Positions 57,301-64,000 of a stretch of 64,000 bases of DNA are shown in pieces (position 1 is the first letter of the stretch; every line of letters begins with the position of its first letter). The notes below the pieces were generated by a model, which did not search any database, was not told the DNA's origin, and was given only the letters and a program-made list of their open reading frames with translations. The translations under genes and the position numbers were made by a program. The DNA is from Anagrus nilaparvatae (Eukaryota > Arthropoda > Insecta > Hymenoptera > Mymaridae): positions 13,658,001 through 13,722,000 of the forward strand of contig JAKSXM010000040.1 of the NCBI GenBank assembly GCA_022575985.1. The letters are read 5' to 3'.

Positions 57301-58368
57301 TCATAAAAAAAAACTCTACTCACAAACTTGTTGAGGAGGAAGTAAAATGGGTAATTTTGAATTGAATCTTTGTATCAAGTTTTTAAAAATTTTCTTATGT
57401 TTAATTACAGTTTGATTTTTAAAATATTTAAATTTTAAGTATTTTTTTTTAAAAACAAAACATAACGCTTATAAAGCAAATTTTTTTTTTACATTGCAAA
57501 AAACATAATTAAAGAACATAAAATTAAAATTAAAATTTTAAACTCCCAGAAGCTTAACAGGGAGGAATACCTGAAGGTACCTGAAGTAAAGGAACCTTAC
57601 AAAGTTAAAAAAAAAAAATTCTTGTTATAACACTTTTAAATTTGTCAGTTACTAAAAATCATATTTATATAAAGCTTATACATTAGAGAATAACAATACA
57701 ATCAAAAATACCCTGCCAACTAGCTGGCACTAAGGTTCCTCAAACAATGAGAAAAAACTTTTTCAAATTTAAGAAATAAATTTTGGAAAAATTCGGTATC
57801 GAATTCAAAAAATTACTATAAATGAACTGTCTAAAACTAGTACTCTCATCTAGTCTTTATTTTATAACGGTTGTGAAATATCGCTGGTCACAATATTTTC
57901 AGATATTAGTAATTTAATGGAATCAAATGAGGTATTACACTAAAAAAAAAAAAATATTGCAGGTTTTTTAATTTTTTTGTTTTTTTAATTTTGAGAAAAA
58001 ATTTTTAAAAAAATTTGGTATCAGATCCAAAAAATAACTATAAACAAACTTTCTAAAACTAGTAGTTTCATAGAAATAAATTAGGTACCACGTCAAAAAG
58101 AAAAAAAAAATTGGTGTTTTTTGTATCTTTTCGTGAAAAAAATTTTGGGAAAAAAATTTTCAAAAAATTAAGTATCAGTTTCGAGATATAGAGTAAAAAC
58201 CATACTTTCAAATGTAAGTATTTTCGTGGAAATAAATGAGGTATTACATCCAAATTAAAAAAAAAAAAAGTGCCTCGAGCTTTTTTGATAAAATAATTTT
58301 TGAAAAAAAAATTAGGTCTTAACTACATAATGTTTGTGAAATATGACCAATTACATACATACACACTA
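54304..58368. other. No gene; very AT-rich
   Basis: More than 4 kb of AT-rich sequence with many A or T runs. Short ORFs (such as 55390-55602 and 58068-58253) are low complexity and unsupported. 57950-58320 has repeats of an AAAAATTTTTGGTATCAG-like phrase. Confidence 0.55.
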
Positions 58369-61025
58369 GGGTTGTTCACTAAAAAAAAAAAGTGCGCCAA
58401 AAATGTTCTTCCTGAAGTATGTTGAAGTTTAGGTGACAAAATGATCCCGTACCAATTTTCAGCTCATTTGAGAACGATTTAGGGGTCGTACAAACCCAGG
58501 GTAGCTTTCAAGTGGTTGGCTACCACCGACAATTAGTGCGAACCACAAAAATTCTTTTCAAAATACGTTTTCTATGCTTCTTAATATGATTTCGGTGTCG
58601 CTAAACTCGAAAATGAGGTCCTCAGAGTCCGAAAATACCTTAATCACCCTTAAACACCGAAAACACCCCATTTTTTATCAAAAACTTTTGGATTTTATAG
58701 CAAAAATCGTATATATTCGAAACATCTGGATTATAAATTACAATTTATGACTTAAAAATGTTGAAAAAATACCGAAAACTTCTTCCGTTTATTCCAACTC
58801 GCCTTCTTTGCTGAGAAACGCAGGGCTCAATTCTATAACAATCTTATAAGATAGCGTTTTTAGGCAATTTTCCAAATAACGCTGTCTTATTTCAATTCTA
58901 CCAAAATACTATCGTTGGGTCTCATTTTTTTCGAATAAGTTCTACCTTTCAAACGCCGTAAACCGCAATTTTTCATCACCGACTTTCTCATCGCTATAGT
59001 TAGAAAATCAAATGTCCATTTTTTGTCAAAAGTGACCAGTTTTAAAATTGCTTATAAAATTTTAATTTTTGAAGAATATGAGTCTTAATGGTCTCAAATA
59101 TTTCAATTAAGCCCTAAGGTTTGAAAAAATATTTACTCCTTCCTTTTCAATTGTTTGTTTAGCAGATATGACAATTTAAAAAAAGTGTCTTAATTTAAGG
59201 TTTTTTTATAAAAAATCATATTTTATCAATATCTTTGCCGAGTCATATCTCGAAAAGGTATAAAGCAAAATGGACGAGTGAAAAATTTTTTGAAACTTGA
59301 GACTAATACAAAATATTAGAGACCTATAAGACTTATTTTCTTTAACAATTACAATTTTAGCAGCAATTTTAAATTTGGTCATTTTTGACAAAAAATGGAC
59401 ATTTGATTTTCTAACTATAGCGATGAGAAAGTCGGTGACGAAAAATTGCGGTTTACGGCGTTTGAAAGGTAGAACTTATTCAAAAAAAATGAGACCAAAC
59501 GATAGTATTTTGGTAGAATTGCAATAAGACAGCGTTATTTGGAAAATTGCCTAAAAACCCTATCTTATAAAATTGTTATAGAATTGAGCCCTGCGTTTCT
59601 CAGCCAAGAAGGCGCGTTGGAACAAATGGAAGGAGTTTTCGGTATTTTTTCAACATTTTTAAGTCATGAATTGTAATTTATAATCCAGATGTTTCGAATA
59701 TATACGATTTTCGCTATAAAATCCAAAAATTTCTGGTAAAAAAAGGGGTGTTTTCGGTGTTTAAGGGTGATTAAGGTATTTTCGGACTCTGAGGACCTCA
59801 TTTCCGAGTTAAGCGACACCGAAAACATATTAAGAAGCATAGAAAACGTATTTTGAAAAAAATTTTTGTGGTTCGCACTAATTGTCGGTGGTAGCCAACC
59901 ACTCAATTCTATAACAATTTTATAAGATAGGGTTTTTAGGCAATTTTCTAAATAACGCTGTCTTATTGCAATTCTACCAAAATACTATCGTTTGGTCTCA
60001 TTTTTTTCAAATAAGTTCTACCTTTCAAACGCCGTAAACCGCAATTTTTCATCACCGACTTTCTCATCGCTATAGTTAGAAAATCAAATGTCCATTTTTT
60101 GTCAAAAATGACCAAATTTAAAATTGCTGTTAAAATTGTAATTGTTAAAGAAAATAAGTCTTATAGGTCTCTAATATTTTGTATTAGTCTCAAGTTTCGA
60201 TAAATTTTTCACTCGTCCATTTTGCTTTATACCTTTTCGAGATATGACTCGACAAAGATAGTGATAAAATATGATTTTTTATAAAAAAACCTTAAATTAA
60301 GACACTTTTTTAAATTCTCATATCTGCTAAACAAGCAATTGAAAAGGAAGGAGTAAATATTTTTTCAAACCTTAGAGCTTAATTGAAATTTTTGAGACCA
60401 TTAAGACTCATATTCTTCAAAAATTAAAATTTTATAAGCAATTTTAAAACTGGTCACTTTTGACAAAAAATGGACATTTGATTTTCTAACTATAGCGATG
60501 AGAAAGTCGGTGATGAAAAATTGCGGTTTACGGCGTTTGAAAGGTAGAACTTATTCGAAAAAAATGAGACCCAACGATAGTATTTTGGTAGAATTGAAAT
60601 AAGACAGCGTTATTTGGAAAATTGCCTAAAAACGCTATCTTATAAGATTGTTATAGAATTGAGCCCTGCGTTTCTCAGCAAAGAAGGCGAGTTGGAATAA
60701 ACGGAAGAAGTTTTCGGTATTTTTTCAACATTTTTAAGTCATAAATTGTAATTTATAATCCAGATATTTCGAATATATACGATTTTCGCTATAAAATCCA
60801 AAAATTTTCGATAAAAAATGGGGTGTTTTCGGTGTTTAAGGGTGATTAAGGTATTTTCGGACTCTGAGGACCTCATTTTTGAGTTTAGCGACACCGAAAA
60901 CATATTAAGAAGTTAAATCGTTCTCAAATGAGCTAAAAATTAGTACGGGATCATTTTGTCACCTAAACTTCAACATACTTCAGGAAGAACATTTTTGGCG
61001 CACTTTTTTTCTTAGTGAACAACCC
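58369..61025. mobile_element. Four-arm foldback element, 2.66 kb, with TA duplication
   Basis: Ends GGGTTGTTCACT and its complement AGTGAACAACCC, flanked by TA on both sides (58367-58368 and 61026-61027). Inside, the arm sequence (GGTTTACGGCGTTTGAAAGG and neighbours) occurs four times: direct (about 58600-59200), inverted (59205-59905), direct (59906-60295) and inverted (60300-61020), forming two back-to-back hairpins. A junction at 59905 jumps from the terminal GTAGCCAACCACT to internal sequence. Related to 23196-24230 and 60-535. Non-coding. Confidence 0.85.
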
Positions 61026-61027
61026 TA

Positions 61028-62399
61028 ATACACACACACACACATACTTTTTTAAAAACTGGTTTTTTAGCTTCCTGGTGTCTCAAAACGTGCTTATATG
61101 CCAAAAAATCAAAAATCGAAATTTGACCTATCACAAAGGTTCCTCTTTGAGGAACCAAATTAACAATAACTCTCCTACGATAAAGTTCATGTTCTTTCTG
61201 AAGAGTTTTATCATTTTCAAAAAAGGTGCACCTTTTACATTATAATTGTGTAAAGTAATTATTTAATTAAAGCTCAATAAATACTAAACTTACAAGTTAT
61301 ATTCACTAACCATCTTATAATTTTCATAATTCAGTCTTATAATTTCCTTTTAAAAAAAACCTACATAAATTCATTAAAATTTCGGTGCTGGCGAACCCAC
61401 TTATAAAGCAGTAGAAAAATTCCAGTTTTTAGAAGTTTTTTAACAAAATCAAAAAAAAACATTTAATTTCTAGTGCTCCAATTATTCATTACAGTGAAGA
61501 AATAAGTGCCAACTATTAAATTATCTAATGCCAAAAATTGTGATAATCACATGGTAAATTAGGTTAAAAAAAAATTTCAAGGACCGCAAGTAAATCATCT
61601 TCAATAAAAAGATTAAAAATAACTACAAAAAAAAAATCTTCGTTGTATCACAGGGTCAAGAAAATTTTTTTTTACATCAAATATCATACTTTTCTTTAAA
61701 ATTGGAATAATTTTGGCCATTTTCCTGTAAAAAATTATTTTTTGTTAAAGAAGAAGAATCGTGAGATCATGAACAACCAATAATAATGCAGAGCACCGAT
61801 AGACCAATCACAATACAGAGAAGTGACCAATAACAATGCAGCGAACCGATCGAACAATAAGAGATGAGATTTTACTTAGCGACAACTACAAACACGGTGT
61901 TCAGAACTATTAAAACGATAAAAACATCGAAGATTTGGTAAAATTGTATCATAATTTATTTTATTCTCTTCTCTTTTGAAAAAAAAAATGTTTACTTTAA
62001 TTATTTAATACTAAAAATCTCAATACAGATTAATAAAAAAAAAAAAATTATAATTTAAAAGCAAATTTTATTATCTTGTTTTTTGTCGATATCCAGAGAA
62101 CATGGAGCAATTATATGAAATGAATTCTCATTTATTTGGCATTAAGGGGATATTGCATGATGCTCTACTTGCACATTTATATGTCGCACTTAGACACATG
62201 TGAAAAAACCTTAATTGTCTAAAAATTTTGTTGTTATTTGTAAATATGAAAAAAAAATACTTAAAAAATAAAAATTGAAAAAATTGTCGTATAAAAATTT
62301 AGAAATTAAAAAAAATATTTAAAATTGAAATATCAAAACCTTTATTGCTTACTCATTCGTATTTTCATGAAAAAATGTCATATACTGGAGTATCATTGG
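61028..62399. other. No feature seen
   Basis: AT-rich, with a short CA repeat at 61030 and a twice-repeated AACCAATAA.AATGCAG phrase near 61775-61850. No gene. Confidence 0.5.
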
Positions 62400-64000
62400 A
62401 GGAGCTTATCAGGGAGCAAATAAATCAGGATGGCCTTATCACTTGATTTCTAACCAATGTGGATAAAATTGCAAATCAAAGCATTGGGTCCTAAATGTTC
62501 CGACAAATAGCAGTTCATTCAGATGATTGGGTACAACGAATTTTATGGCGTAATAAGGAAACTGGTTCAATCAAAGATTTTTGGATAACTGTAGCTATGT
62601 TTGGACAAGCATGTGCACCATATTTAGCTTTAAGGTGTAAAGATCAGTTAGTGGAAGATGAGAGCAAAAATATCCTCTAGCGTCTATTTCTTTAACAGAC
62701 AGAACTTACGTTGATGAAATTTGTGAAGGAGCGCTCAAAAAATAAAACAAGAGTTAATTAAATAATTAGCTTTAGGTGGCTTTCCTTTGTCAAAATGGTA
62801 TTCTGATTCGAAAGAGTTAGCTGAAAATTCAAGTGAGTTACATATAAAAGACTGCAATTACGTTAGCCCTTTAGGTGTAGTCTGGTCGCCTGCTTTAGAT
62901 ATATTTAATTTAAACTTAGACTTTTCTCTAAAATTAAATGATGTAAAAACAAAACGAATGCTTTTATCTAAAAAGTTATTTGATCCTCTATGTTGGTTTT
63001 CACCAGTTGTCATTGTATTAAAAATTCTAATTCAGGACTAATGGTTGTTAAACTTATGTTGGAACGATGAATTACCTGAAACTATATCAAATCAGTTGTC
63101 GGTATTTCGAAAGGCTTTACCTTCTTTGTCTCAAATTTCAATTCCTAGACGGGTAGAAACTTCTTAAAATTCATGTTTGGAATTTCATTGCTTTTCAGAT
63201 GCCTCAGAAAGAACTTATGCAGCTGCTATTTATGTAGTTTCTGTGAACGGTCAAAACGAGTATCATCATTAAATATATCAAAAACAAAAGTTAAACCAAT
63301 CAAAAAATTCTAAATTCCTCGATAGCTTGATTTCTCAATTCCTAACCTTGGTTAGAACAATCTTCTAATAATTGGCCTATTAAAAAAGAAGAAGCTTACA
63401 AAGCAAAAATCAAAAATAAAGAAAAAACTAAAAATGCAATAATTAATGTTTCGATTACTTCAGAAGAACCCTTTATAATCGGTAAACTTTCTAACTTAGA
63501 CACACTTTTAAACGTAATTGCATATTGTCTAAGACTAATTTAATTCAAAGAAAAAGTAAAATCAGATCTTTTAATTCCAGAAGAACTAGAAAAATCATTA
63601 TGTATCTTAACAAAATGTTCTCAAAAAACTTCTTTCCCAGTAGAAAGTTAGAAAAGTTAGAAAGTTAGAAAGTTAGAAAAAGGTAAACGTATTCCAAATT
63701 CCTAACCTTTAATATTGGAAACGGTTGTATTAGAGTAGGAGTTCGTGTTGGTAAGTCTCTTTTATCTTTTAATGTAAAACATCCATTTATTATTGCAAAA
63801 AATACAATTTTTTCAAAAATACTAGTTCACGAAGCTCATGTTAAATCAATATATGCAGGTCAAGAATCAAAAAGATATAATCTCATACAACGCTTTTGGA
63901 TTTTGCATTGTAAAAGCTTTATTAGGTCTATACTGAGAAATTGCGTTGTATGTGCGAGATATCATGCGAGACTAACTCAACAATTAATGGGACAAATCCC
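62400..64000 (+). pseudogene. BEL/Pao retrotransposon pol fragment, runs off the window
   Basis: Reverse transcriptase: MFRQIAVHSDDWVQRILWRN, then a TVAMFGQACAPYLALR-type reading. Next LGVVWSPALDIFNL and TKRMLLSKKLFDPLCWFSPV, the Pao-specific connector. An RNase H start reads FHCFSDASERTYAAAIY (first Asp). Near the right edge comes the integrase zinc-binding domain: a KHPFIIAKN lead, HEAH and a CVVCARYH pair. The catalytic part of integrase lies beyond 64000. Many stops and frameshifts, and the catalytic YVDD box is upstream of what can be read, so it is inactive. A small AGTTAGAAA tandem repeat lies at 63646-63685. Confidence 0.85.

Noticed and set aside
59206..59906. Short ORFs in the foldback arms
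   Set aside because: Located in non-coding arms and broken in the mirrored copies.

Overview
The window is AT-rich eukaryotic nuclear DNA, almost certainly from an arthropod and most likely an insect. It is nearly all transposon relics and inverted repeats, with spliced exons, polyadenylated LINEs, Penelope-like elements, a Transib element, a pogo-type element and BEL/Pao sequence. No prokaryotic features are visible.

One host gene can be supported. Two + strand exons (7029-7169 and 50908-51066) encode consecutive parts of a class III transmembrane adenylate cyclase. They cover the run into the first catalytic domain and the segment ending in the metal-binding motif FADIKGFT. The first exon ends after one base of a codon (...LLLS-G) and the second begins with TA, so splicing rebuilds a Val codon (LLLSVLPDFV). 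Everything between is therefore best read as one intron of about 43.7 kb. Positions 1-7028 and 51067-64000 are the flanking introns.

Layout: 1-2400 holds repeat arms and a 125-bp minisatellite. 2885-6900 holds two opposed Penelope-like fragments around an R1-like LINE. 8190-12625 is a decayed LINE with ORF1 and ORF2. 14155-19148 is a complete Transib (RAG1-type) transposon with CACAGTG termini and a CGCCG target duplication. 19550-24715 is a minisatellite and module region with two foldback insertions. 25150-27980 is a pogo-type element split by a 1.4-kb hairpin. 30790-31260 is a LINE tail. 31881-40860 is a 9-kb nested palindrome carrying two opposed arrays of a 55-bp satellite. 40880-44140 is a Penelope-like element with GIY-YIG endonuclease, interrupted by a TTAA-flanked foldback. 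44380-45062 is a JmjC plus C2H2 finger relic. 45075-46408 is a degenerate chuvirus-like glycoprotein copy, with unrecognised reading frames upstream to 47601. 47588-48545 and 52620-53105 are hairpins. 53422-54303 is an LTR with a primer-binding-like site and a gag-like zinc-knuckle ORF. 58369-61025 is a four-arm foldback. 62400-64000 is BEL/Pao pol.

No element looks intact; every transposon reading frame I followed has stops or frameshifts. The strongest signals are the Transib copy with exact ends, the very large adenylate cyclase intron, the 9-kb satellite palindrome, and several foldback insertions whose empty sites can be reconstructed from the window itself.
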